Assembly (NCBI GenBank): GCA_937919685.1
Contig: CALFOM010000117.1
Coordinates: 1 to 37,353 of the forward strand
Length of the DNA: 37,353 nucleotides
Source: an uncultured Phycisphaera sp.
GTDB taxonomy: Bacteria; Planctomycetota; Phycisphaerae; Phycisphaerales; SM1A02
Direction of reading: 5' to 3'
Below the pieces are notes generated by a model. The model searched no databases and was not told the origin of the DNA. It saw only the letters and a program-made list of their open reading frames with translations. Shown here piece by piece: positions 28,875 through 37,353 of the stretch. A program made the position numbers and the translations under genes. Position 1 is the stretch's first letter. The number at the start of each line of letters is the position of its first letter.

Positions 28875-29755
28875 TGACGATGGATGCCCGGCTCACGGAG
28901 GCGTACGAGGATTGCGGTCGCATCGTCCGGCATCGGGCGAAGAACTTCTGGTACGGCCTCAGACTCACGCCGGAGCCTCGACGATCTTCGCTTTACGCGA
29001 TCTATGCGTGGATGCGACTGGTGGATGATCTGGCGGACGAGCCGAGTGTCGCGGTCGATTCGCGACGGTCCGGACTCGTCGCGTTTCGATCAAGGACGCG
29101 GGCTGCGTTCGGTGGCGAGGTCGGGGGGCCCGAGACGATCTGGCGAGCGTTCACCGATACCGTCGAGCGGTATGAATTGTCCATCGAACCTTTCGAGGCG
29201 ATGATCGACGGGCAGGAATCCGACCTCGATTGGACCCGGTGTCCAGATCGAGCGACGCTCGAACGTTTCTGCTGGCAGGCGGCCTCGACGGTCGGGCTGA
29301 TCTGCGTCCGAATCTGGGGTCACGATGGCGATCCCGAGATCGAGCGAATGGCCGCTGACCGGGGAAAGGCGCTCCAGTTGACCAATATTCTCCGCGATCT
29401 TCGCGAGGATTACGAACGCCAGCGGGTCTACCTTCCCGCCGACGAACTCGAAGCCGAGGGCCTTTCGATCGAAGAATTGCTGGCCTGGCGGGAGCCGGCT
29501 CGATGTCGACGTTTCCTCGAAGCGCAGATCGAGCACGCTGCCGCGTTCTACCGCCGTTCCAGCGGGCTCGAAAAACACATTTCCAGTGAATGCAGGGCGA
29601 CCAGTTGGGCAATGACCGAGATCTACCGTGGCCTGCTCGACCGCATTGCCCGTGATCCGCGTCGGGTGGTGAAGGAACGCGTGAGACTGGGGTCGATGCG
29701 AAAAATGTCGATCGCATGGCGAGCGAAACGGCTCGTCCGGAGCGGTGCCTCATGA
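28871..29755 (+). CDS. hpnD: HpnD-like presqualene diphosphate synthase
   Basis: 'KNFWYGLRLTPEPRRSSLYAIYAWMRLVDDLADE', 'LQLTNILRDLREDYERQRVYLP'. ATGA overlap with hpnC. Confidence 0.9.
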   Translation: MMTMDARLTEAYEDCGRIVRHRAKNFWYGLRLTPEPRRSSLYAIYAWMRLVDDLADEPSVAVDSRRSGLVAFRSRTRAAFGGEVGGPETIWRAFTDTVERYELSIEPFEAMIDGQESDLDWTRCPDRATLERFCWQAASTVGLICVRIWGHDGDPEIERMAADRGKALQLTNILRDLREDYERQRVYLPADELEAEGLSIEELLAWREPARCRRFLEAQIEHAAAFYRRSSGLEKHISSECRATSWAMTEIYRGLLDRIARDPRRVVKERVRLGSMRKMSIAWRAKRLVRSGAS

Positions 29756-31149
29756 GGCGTGCAGTCGTCATCGGTGGCGGGGTCGCGGGAATCGCGGCGT
29801 CGATCCGGCTCGCGGAGGCGGGGTGGAAGCCCATTCTCCTTGAGACCCGAGGAAAACTAGGCGGCCGCGCGACAAGTTTCGATGATCCGCGATCAGGCCG
29901 GGTACTCGACAACTGCCAACACGTCGTGATGGGCTGTTGTTCGAACATCATGGATCTCTATCAGCGGCTCGGCGTCGCCGATCGGATTGAATGGCATCCC
30001 GAGACCTGGTGGGCGAATCCACCGCGGCGGCCAGATCGGCTCCGTGCGTCACGTTTGCCTGCGCCAGGCCAGTTCGCCCCCGCATTCCTACGGATGAGGC
30101 TTCTCTCGACGGACACCAAAATCCTGATCGGGCAGGCGATGCTGCGGCTGATCCGGATGGGTTTTGCAGGGCGAATGGACTGGGCGAATCGTCCGTTCTC
30201 GGAGTTCCTTCTCGAGACCGGACAGTCTGAAGATGCGCGGCGGCTTTTCTGGGATCCAGTAGTCATCAGCGCCTGTAATCTTCCCTGTCATGAGGTGGCA
30301 GGAAATCACGCCATGCAGGTCTTTCAGGAGAGTTTCCTGGCTGGAGGCTGGCAGGCAACAATGGGACTTGCAACCTGCGATCTCCGTGCTCTCTACGATC
30401 CCGCGATCACCGCCGTGGAGGCGGCAGGTGGGGTGGTTCGCCTCGGAAACAGCGTGCGAGGAATCGCCTTCGACGGCATTCGCGCGAACGGCGTGGTCAC
30501 CGACGAGGGGCTCATTTCTGCCGCCGCCATCGTGAGTACCGTTCCTCCCGATCGGCTGGCGAAACTCGTCTCCAGTCCGATGAAGGCCGCCGACCCCCGA
30601 CTGGTTGATCTCCATCGATTCGAGCACAGCCCGATTCTTGGAGTGCATCTGTTCTTCGAGTCTCCCGTGCTCGTCGATGACGTGCGAACCTATCCGCACC
30701 TCGTCCTCCCGGGCAGAGCAACGCACTGGTTCTTCAACAAGGGGCGGGATGAATCCGGCCTGCATCACATTCATGCGGTGATCAGTGCCGCCAAGGACTG
30801 GATGGATCTCGACGAATCGGCCATCGCAGCCCGAGTGCTCGAGGATCTTCATTGGGCAATGCCGGGCAGTCGAGGACTCAAGCCCGTCGAGGTTCGCAGC
30901 GTGAAGGAGAAACGAGCCACGTTCCGAGCATGCCCGGGCATCGATTCGATTCGCCCTTCGGCGAGGCCCGGTGGATTCGGGGTCCCGAATCTGTTCCTCG
31001 CCGGCGATTGGTGTGACACCGGCTGGCCTGCCACGATGGAAGGCGCCGCCCGAAGTGGCTACGAGGCGGCAGCGGCGGTGACGGGCGTCGGCGGCGTGAT
31101 CGGGGACGTTCCGATCGGTTCGCTCGCTCGCTGGATGGGCCTTCGATGA
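29752..31149 (+). CDS. hpnE: HpnE-like hydroxysqualene dehydroxylase
   Basis: FAD motif 'RRAVVIGGGVAGIAASIRLAEAGWKPILLETRGKLGGRATSF', 'DNCQHVVMG', 'NLFLAGDWCDTGWPATMEGAARSGYEAA'. ATGA overlap with hpnD. Confidence 0.9.
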   Translation: MRRAVVIGGGVAGIAASIRLAEAGWKPILLETRGKLGGRATSFDDPRSGRVLDNCQHVVMGCCSNIMDLYQRLGVADRIEWHPETWWANPPRRPDRLRASRLPAPGQFAPAFLRMRLLSTDTKILIGQAMLRLIRMGFAGRMDWANRPFSEFLLETGQSEDARRLFWDPVVISACNLPCHEVAGNHAMQVFQESFLAGGWQATMGLATCDLRALYDPAITAVEAAGGVVRLGNSVRGIAFDGIRANGVVTDEGLISAAAIVSTVPPDRLAKLVSSPMKAADPRLVDLHRFEHSPILGVHLFFESPVLVDDVRTYPHLVLPGRATHWFFNKGRDESGLHHIHAVISAAKDWMDLDESAIAARVLEDLHWAMPGSRGLKPVEVRSVKEKRATFRACPGIDSIRPSARPGGFGVPNLFLAGDWCDTGWPATMEGAARSGYEAAAAVTGVGGVIGDVPIGSLARWMGLR

Positions 31150-32264
31150 ACTTCGACGGGATCGCGGCCGACCTCGACCCCGAAGAACTGACTCGCCGTG
31201 TTCTCACGCGATGCCGGGAACTGGACTTCGCACTCGCGGGCGTCTGTGACGCACTCCCGACCTCGCACGAGGAACATGTCCGAACATGGATCACCGGGGG
31301 TCGGCACGGGACGATGGACTATCTGCAGCGGCGCATCGAGGAGCGACTCGCCCCGGAGACCTACGTTCCAGGAGCGACTTCCATCATCATGGTGGCGGAC
31401 CGATACCACGATGGCCGTCGAGATCGAGTCGATCCTTCCTCGCCCCCGCGCGGACGTATCGCTCGTTACGCCCGCGGCCGTGACTATCACAAGGTCATGA
31501 AGCGTCGTCTGGTTCGACTCGCCAAGGAACTTGGGGAGATTCTGCCGGGCCATCACTTTCGCCCCTGCGTCGACACCGCGCCACTCCTCGAACGCGAGCA
31601 CGCGATGCGGGCAGGTCTGGGGCTGGTCGGAAAGAACACGCTGCTGATCGAACCCGGCGTCGGAAGTTGGATGCTGCTCGGCGGCATTGTCTCGACCGCG
31701 AAGCTCGCGCCGACTTCGCCGCAGACCGAGGGGACCGATCCCTGTGGTACCTGCACACGGTGCATCGACGCCTGCCCGACCGATGCCATCACACCGTTCT
31801 CAGTCGACGCGACCCGGTGTCTTGCGTACACCACGATCGAGCATCGGGGTGAGATCAGCCCGGAGTTGGAGACCGCGACAGGAGACTGGTTGTTCGGGTG
31901 CGACATCTGCCAGGAGGTCTGTCCGCACGCCAATCGAAAAAAGCGGCGGCAGTCATTGCCGATCCATCCGGACTACGCGGAACGTCACTCCGACCTCGAT
32001 CTTCTGGAGGTCCTCGGCTGGAACGACGAGTCCCGTCGGCACGTGATCGAAGGCACCGCCGCCAAGCGGGCGGCGCTCGGGATGTGGAAGCGGAATGCCC
32101 TGATCTGCGCCGGGAACGTCCTTGGAGAACACGCCAACGCTCCTGGGCATGTGGAGCTGCTCGGGCGGATCAAGGAAATCGCGGGTGATTCCGACGAAGA
32201 CGCCGCGGTCCGAGGGACCGCGGCGCGGGTACTAGATCGATTATCGATGCCGGACGGTGTCTAA
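31146..32264 (+). CDS. queG: Epoxyqueuosine reductase
   Basis: Two 4Fe-4S motifs 'CGTCTRCIDACPTDAI' and 'CDICQEVCPHANRKK'. 'ARGRDYHKVMKRRL', 'VDTAPLLEREHAMRAGLGLVGKNTLLI'. ATGA overlap with hpnE. Confidence 0.95.
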   Translation: MNFDGIAADLDPEELTRRVLTRCRELDFALAGVCDALPTSHEEHVRTWITGGRHGTMDYLQRRIEERLAPETYVPGATSIIMVADRYHDGRRDRVDPSSPPRGRIARYARGRDYHKVMKRRLVRLAKELGEILPGHHFRPCVDTAPLLEREHAMRAGLGLVGKNTLLIEPGVGSWMLLGGIVSTAKLAPTSPQTEGTDPCGTCTRCIDACPTDAITPFSVDATRCLAYTTIEHRGEISPELETATGDWLFGCDICQEVCPHANRKKRRQSLPIHPDYAERHSDLDLLEVLGWNDESRRHVIEGTAAKRAALGMWKRNALICAGNVLGEHANAPGHVELLGRIKEIAGDSDEDAAVRGTAARVLDRLSMPDGV

Positions 32265-32270
32265 AGGGAC

Positions 32271-34277
32271 TCAGCGACGACGCTGGCCGCCGCCGCCCAT
32301 CCCGCCCATCCCGCCCATCATGCTCTGGGCCAGTGATTCCTGAAGGGTCGCCATCGCGGCATCCGCGGAGTCGAAGTCTCCGGCCTTCACCTTTTCGACC
32401 ATGGCGTCGATGGTCTTGGCCATGCCGGCCATCATCCGGTCAATCATCGGGCCGGCCATCGCGACCATCATTTCGATCTGAGGATCGGCCTTGAGGGTCG
32501 CGTCGAGATCCACGAACCAGCCGTTCGCACCCTTGCTCACGATGATCTTCTGGCCGTCTTCTGATGCGAGGGTCCCGGTGTCGCCGTCGACCGAGTCCAC
32601 GGTGAAAGTGGATGAGAGCGGGCCATCGGCGATTCCCTCAGCGGAAGTGATCGCGGTTGCGGTTGCGTCCTTCCCGAACTTGGTGTCCATCGCATTGATG
32701 AGGTCGTTCAGGAGATCGCCCTGGGCCGTGAACATCTTCTTGAGTTGCGAGGCGGTCTCCGACTTGGCGACGAGGGCGGCGTTGAGTCGATCCGCGGAAT
32801 CGGCGCTGGTCGGGGGGTTGCTGAGGAACTTGGCGATCGCACCGGGGGTTGCGAATCCAAGGCCGGCGCCGGCAGCGCTGGAACGACCGGCAGACGATGC
32901 GGCCACGGTCCGGCTCGCGGCTCGATCAGTTCGCGCCGCGTCCGACATGGAGACGAGGTCGCCACCCTTGGCGGCTTCAATCGCCTGCTGGATCTGCTGG
33001 ACGATCTTCGCGTCGATCGCATCCTTGGTCTGCAGGCTGTCTAACGCATCAAGCCCCTTCTGCATCGAGGTGCTGGCTTCCAAGAGAAGGGCGTCGCGGC
33101 TGGCGATCGTCGTTTCAAGCATGGTCTTCATGCTGGTGCTGTCGGGAATGACGCCGGAGGCGACGACGCGAGCGATCACGTCCGCTCTTCGATTCTGCAT
33201 GGTTGCGGCCTCCCAAGCGACTCTGCCTTTGCCGAATTCGGCATTGGCGATCGCTCTGGACCCGCTCGCGGCTTCGGATTTGCTTCCGCCGTTCTTGAAC
33301 TGTCGAGCACTGTTGACCGCGGAGTCGAAGTCTCGCATCGATGCGCTGAAGCGAGGGAGGATCGTCTGGTCTTCAAACGTGTTCAACTCGGTCAGCGATT
33401 TGGCGATGGTTCGGGCGAGTTCATCCAGATCGGATCGAACCTTGCCAGCGTACGCCATCGCGGCATCCCGCCGGGATTCCGCATTCGCTCTTGCGGACCG
33501 AGCGCTGCCGAGCACGTTGTTCTGTCCGTCGCGTCGGGATTCCTCGACTCGGACGGTCGGTTCAAGTGTCTGAATGGCGATGTGGTCTCGTGCCGCCGCG
33601 ATTCGATGGCCTCGGGCCTCCTGTCGGAGCTCGATGGACTCGTTGATCTGATCCAGGCCGTCGAGAGGCCCGGCGTCGACGCCTGAGCGGCCCCGCTCGC
33701 CAGCCGTGGATTCGAGCGCTGCGGCGCGAGAAATACGCGAGTCGCGTTGCCCTTCGGCCTGCACGATTCGTTCATTGAGCGTGTCGAGTTGATCTTCGGC
33801 GTCCGCGATTCTCGATCGGGCATCCGCGAGGTTCGACTCGATGACGAGGTTCGCCGCCGAGGTATCCAGCGATTCGGCCGCCATCGCGGCGGACTGAAGC
33901 ATCTCGGCATCCGTCGCGAGAGATCGGATGATCGTCCGAAGGGCTTGCGCCGAGGATTCCATTCGAACGGCTTCATCGAATTCGAACGCTCCGGCCGCGG
34001 ACCGGATGTTCGCCGCAAGATTAGCAGCGGCCCTCGCATCAGTGGATTGTCCGATGGTGTCGGCTCGGGTTGCGATCCTTCGGAGTGCCTCGGCAGACTC
34101 GTCGATCGAGCCGCGTTCTTCACGGATGATCGGTCGTTCTCGAAGAACGGCGGCGTAATCGGTATTGATTTTGGCGATCGTGTCGCTCCCGCCATCCGAA
34201 CCATCTCCGCAACCGGCGAGGCCGATGGCAAGGACGAGGGAGAGGGGAAGCATGATGAGGCTCGGCCGTGGCTGCAT
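32271..34277 (-). CDS. Long helical/coiled-coil lipoprotein with Met/Gly-rich C-terminus, unknown function
   Basis: 668 aa. Lipobox 'LVLAIGLAGCGDG', extended Ala/Arg/Glu-rich helical region, C-terminus 'AQSMMGGMGGMGGGGQRRR'. Confidence 0.7.
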   Translation of the reverse strand: MQPRPSLIMLPLSLVLAIGLAGCGDGSDGGSDTIAKINTDYAAVLRERPIIREERGSIDESAEALRRIATRADTIGQSTDARAAANLAANIRSAAGAFEFDEAVRMESSAQALRTIIRSLATDAEMLQSAAMAAESLDTSAANLVIESNLADARSRIADAEDQLDTLNERIVQAEGQRDSRISRAAALESTAGERGRSGVDAGPLDGLDQINESIELRQEARGHRIAAARDHIAIQTLEPTVRVEESRRDGQNNVLGSARSARANAESRRDAAMAYAGKVRSDLDELARTIAKSLTELNTFEDQTILPRFSASMRDFDSAVNSARQFKNGGSKSEAASGSRAIANAEFGKGRVAWEAATMQNRRADVIARVVASGVIPDSTSMKTMLETTIASRDALLLEASTSMQKGLDALDSLQTKDAIDAKIVQQIQQAIEAAKGGDLVSMSDAARTDRAASRTVAASSAGRSSAAGAGLGFATPGAIAKFLSNPPTSADSADRLNAALVAKSETASQLKKMFTAQGDLLNDLINAMDTKFGKDATATAITSAEGIADGPLSSTFTVDSVDGDTGTLASEDGQKIIVSKGANGWFVDLDATLKADPQIEMMVAMAGPMIDRMMAGMAKTIDAMVEKVKAGDFDSADAAMATLQESLAQSMMGGMGGMGGGGQRRR

Positions 34278-34399
34278 GGTCGTGGTCGTCTCCGTCTTCT
34301 GAACGGTCCGTCGCGGTGATCGGATCTCGATCCGACCCTCTAAGGGGCTGAACGAAGATTGTAGCGGGTCTGCGCGGGCCTGATCAGGGGTGCGGAGGC

Positions 34400-35944
34400 T
34401 CAGCGGCCGCGGCGGTCCTCGGGTGAATCAGGCGAAACCGGCTCAGGGAGATTGGGCGTGGAGATGACCGGAGCCTCGTAGTCGACGGGATAGCTCGTCC
34501 GCGGGCGGAACATGCCGTTCATCCACCCGAAGGCATCTCGAAGGAGTCTGGGGTTTCCCTTGCTAAAGACCGGAGACCACCCCCTGACCTCGGGATGTGG
34601 AAATCGAGCCTCGTTTCGAGGAAGGCCGTACTGGATGAGTAGCGAGCGACCCGGGTCGAGATAGTCCACCAGCGGCATTTCCAACTCATTCCAGCGTTCG
34701 AGAATCAAGAGATTCGTGTATCGAACTCGCTCGCTCTTGGAGTTGCGCCGGTGCAGGAAGAATCGACCGCCGTCGAGTCCGCCGTGGCAGCGGCTCGTGG
34801 CACAATTCGGGATCAGCCACGCGTCGTGAACCCTCTGGCGAAAGAGATTGAGCGCCGGCGGTTCGGAGTTGACTTCGATCCGAGAGTACAGATCGCGAGC
34901 CTTGAGTCTGAACATGAGATCCACGACTTCCGCCGATTCGGCTCGGAAGAGCGCCGTCCGACCGGCGCTGTCGGCGGGAATCAGGGGGCTCGCGCCGTAC
35001 TTCTCGAGGATCTCTCGAACCGTCTCCGGTGAAATGTGCATTCGGGGCGGCTTGCGGAAATCAATCTCGTAGACCCGGATGATGTTGACGTCGTCCGCGG
35101 AGATGATCTCCTGCGGAAGCAGATCTCGAAGATCCACTGGTCCGGTCGATCGTTCGTCGCGGATGGTTCGCCCATCGAGCGGTGAAGGCGATGTGGACGT
35201 GCCGGAGTTGGCCTCGAGAATGAGCTGGGCCTCGACGAGTTTCAGAAGCTCTACGGCTCGGGGGAGTTTCGATTCGGCGACGATCTCGATCAGTTCGGCG
35301 TGGGCCAGTTGATAGGCTTCCTCCTCGAAGAGCCAAGCTGCGAGCTCGAATCTCCGGGTGTACTGATCGGGCTCGATCATCTCTCGGAAGCGCTTGTACT
35401 TCTCCTCGAGTGTGAGATCGAGCCTGGTCTGGACGACGCTTGCCCTCGGGAGTTTGGTGGTCACGCCTTCGATGCGAATCACGACTTCGTCAAAGTCGTC
35501 CTTGACGAGTAGGCCGGCGAGAAGCGTGCCGTCGCGAAGTTCGACGAGGCCTGGTCGGGCCGTCTCGATATCGTTGAGGCGAATGAGCCGATGGAGTCGG
35601 TTCTTTGGGAAACTCCGGATCTTCCCATCCAGATCTCGAATGCTCAGCAGGTCATGATCTTCGTCGACGACGAATCCGCCGAGTTCCTCGTACCGGTCCA
35701 CCCAAAGATAGACGCGCGGGGGAGCAGATGCCGCTTCTGCCGGTGCTGCTTCTACGGGTGCTGCTTCTGCGGGGTCATCTACCGCCGGCAGAGGGGCAGT
35801 CGGGGCCTTGCTCGCTTCGGTGGCGGGATCGATCGCCGGTGGGTCGTCGGCCGATGGCGAAAACGCCGGCGAGAGTCCGAGAGTCGTGGCGAAAAGGGCC
35901 GAGATGACGGTGGCCAGAGCCACGCGAACCGGAAGGAGGCGCAT
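34400..35944 (-). CDS. Exported protein with CX4CH haem-like motif, unknown function
   Basis: Signal peptide 'MRLLPVRVALATVISALFATTLGLSPAFS' from ATG 35944, Ala/Pro linker, and 'AWLIPNCATSRCHGGLDGGRFFL'. The ORF track extends to 36118. Confidence 0.7.
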   Translation of the reverse strand: MRLLPVRVALATVISALFATTLGLSPAFSPSADDPPAIDPATEASKAPTAPLPAVDDPAEAAPVEAAPAEAASAPPRVYLWVDRYEELGGFVVDEDHDLLSIRDLDGKIRSFPKNRLHRLIRLNDIETARPGLVELRDGTLLAGLLVKDDFDEVVIRIEGVTTKLPRASVVQTRLDLTLEEKYKRFREMIEPDQYTRRFELAAWLFEEEAYQLAHAELIEIVAESKLPRAVELLKLVEAQLILEANSGTSTSPSPLDGRTIRDERSTGPVDLRDLLPQEIISADDVNIIRVYEIDFRKPPRMHISPETVREILEKYGASPLIPADSAGRTALFRAESAEVVDLMFRLKARDLYSRIEVNSEPPALNLFRQRVHDAWLIPNCATSRCHGGLDGGRFFLHRRNSKSERVRYTNLLILERWNELEMPLVDYLDPGRSLLIQYGLPRNEARFPHPEVRGWSPVFSKGNPRLLRDAFGWMNGMFRPRTSYPVDYEAPVISTPNLPEPVSPDSPEDRRGR

Positions 35945-35988
35945 CCCGACAGTTTCGCCGCCAGACCGGCTTCCTGCAAGGAACGAAT

Positions 35989-36009
35989 GAAAAACCCCCC
36001 GCGAGGGTT
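35989..36009 (-). terminator. Intrinsic terminator-like hairpin upstream of the CX4CH protein gene
   Basis: Minus strand AACCC-TCGCGGG-GGGTT followed by TTT (AACCCTCGCGGGGGGTTTTTC). Confidence 0.6.
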
Positions 36010-36255
36010 GCAGGGCGCGGTAGTCTCCGGACCTCGGCGTCATCGGACGACGGCCGGACGGCGGTCGGGGTCGAGACGCCGGAGGAGGATCAAAGGTCAT
36101 TCGGTTCATCTTTTCCATGCCTTGAGGTCGCCTTTCATGGCGTTCTTGGAGCGCATCGGATCGAGGCCGCCGCCTTTGAATCTTCCGTCGCCGGCGTGGG
36201 GAATCGAAATCCGGCTCGTCGACGAGCCTCGGAACAGATCTGAAAGGAAGCGATC

Positions 36256-37248
36256 ATGAAACTGGGCGTCATGGCGGCACTCTTTGCCGACCGAAGTCTT
36301 GAAGAGACGTTGGCCTACTGTGCGGAGAGTGGTCTCGATGCGATCGAAATTCCGGTCGGGGCCTATCCCGGCTCCCCCTTCTTCGATGCTGCCCGGGTGC
36401 TCGGTTCCCCAAAGGAGCAGGATCGGATCAAGTCGGCGCTTCGGGACCATGGTCTCGAACTCTCGGGACTGGCGGTGCATGGCAACCCCGTTCATCCCAC
36501 AGCCCGAGCCGCCAAGGCGGATCACACCGCCTTCGAACGAGCAGTCAAACTAGCGCCCAAGCTGGGTACCGATGTGGTCATCACCTTCAGCGGATGCCCC
36601 GGTGGGTCCAAGGCGGACCGGACGCCCAACTGGGTGACCTGCGCCTGGCCCAACGATTTCTCCGAGATCCTCAAGTATCAGTGGGACGAAGTGCTCGTCC
36701 CGTACTGGGCGATGCAGGCGAAGTTCTGTCGCAAGCACGGTGTTCGCGTCGCTTGGGAGGCTCATCCTGGATTCTGCGCCTACAACCCAGACACCCTCAT
36801 CAGGCTCAGCGAGCGGTCGATGAAGGCGTCGGGATTGAAAGGGAAGCCGGTACTTGGAGCGAATCTCGATCCATCCCATTTCTTCTGGCAGGGCATCGAT
36901 CCGATCGAGGCCGCCCGAGTGCTGGGTGAGGCAGGGCTCCTCTTCTACGTCCACGCCAAGGACACCGAGCTCAACCCTCACCAGGGTCGGATCAATGGTT
37001 ACAACGATGCTCGTCCCTACACCGATCTGAAGCATCGTTCCTGGACCTTCCGAACCTGCGGATGGGGCCACGGCCATGAGTTCTGGAAGCCGTTCGTCTC
37101 GATGCTGCGGATTCAGGGCTACGACCATGTGCTTTCGATCGAACACGAAGATCCGCTGATGTCGGTCGAGGAAGGCCTTCAGCGAGCCATTGAATTTCTG
37201 ACCGACGCGATCATCTTCGAACCGCCCGCGGATCCCTGGTGGACCTGA
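36256..37248 (+). CDS. Sugar phosphate isomerase/epimerase (xylose isomerase-like TIM barrel)
   Basis: 'MKLGVMAALFADRSLEETLAYCAESGLDAIEIPVG', 'VRVAWEAHPGF', 'LGANLDPSHFFWQGIDP', 'LFYVHAKDTEL', 'LSIEHEDPLMS'. AAGGAA upstream of the ATG. Confidence 0.88.
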   Translation: MKLGVMAALFADRSLEETLAYCAESGLDAIEIPVGAYPGSPFFDAARVLGSPKEQDRIKSALRDHGLELSGLAVHGNPVHPTARAAKADHTAFERAVKLAPKLGTDVVITFSGCPGGSKADRTPNWVTCAWPNDFSEILKYQWDEVLVPYWAMQAKFCRKHGVRVAWEAHPGFCAYNPDTLIRLSERSMKASGLKGKPVLGANLDPSHFFWQGIDPIEAARVLGEAGLLFYVHAKDTELNPHQGRINGYNDARPYTDLKHRSWTFRTCGWGHGHEFWKPFVSMLRIQGYDHVLSIEHEDPLMSVEEGLQRAIEFLTDAIIFEPPADPWWT

Positions 37249-37272
37249 TCGGCACGCCGAAGGGCCCCGGAC

Positions 37273-37329
37273 AAAATCGAAGCGGCGGTGGATCCCTGAG
37301 TGGTCCACCGCCGCTTCATTGGTGATTTT
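37273..37329 (+). terminator. Strong terminator hairpin after the isomerase gene
   Basis: Perfect 14-bp arms GAAGCGGCGGTGGA (37279-37292) and TCCACCGCCGCTTC (37304-37317), flanked by AAAATC...GATTTT that extend the stem and supply a T-run. Confidence 0.85.
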
Positions 37330-37353
37330 CAAGGCCGGATCGGGCACGCCATT

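Noticed and set aside
34320-34335. Hairpin TCGGAT-CTCG-ATCCGA upstream of the 668-aa gene
   Set aside because: Short stem with no T-run and no other support; likely chance in GC-rich DNA.

Overview
The window is a GC-rich, gene-dense bacterial chromosome segment, probably from the Planctomycetes/Phycisphaerae. That assignment is an inference from protein style and gene content, not from a marker search. It looks like ordinary chromosome: I found no rRNA, CRISPR array, transposase or phage genes. From left to right the readable content is:
- the 3' end of a PqqB-like metallo-beta-lactamase gene
- a 1104-aa TPR/FG-GAP/ASPIC-UnbV lipoprotein and an AsmA/DUF748-like protein
- a CAT-anticodon tRNA
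- a divergent pyrG, then kdsB and a TPR protein
- def-fmt followed by an uncharacterised HEXXH protein
- queA, then murE-murF-mraY
- rluD with a YfgM-like membrane protein
- an APH-fold kinase divergent from a Cof-type HAD phosphatase
- a 1131-aa protein resembling indolepyruvate/2-oxoacid:ferredoxin oxidoreductase but with no recognisable TPP or Fe-S motifs
- rlmN-ispH, divergent from a squalene operon hpnC-hpnD-hpnE-queG
- a long coiled-coil lipoprotein
- an exported protein with a CX4CH haem-like motif, preceded by an attenuator-like leader
- a TIM-barrel sugar isomerase/epimerase followed by a strong terminator hairpin

The best leads are the degenerate oxidoreductase, the HEXXH protein coupled to def-fmt, the attenuator-like leader, a probable CTG start for kdsB, and 4-nt NTGA overlaps at most same-strand junctions.
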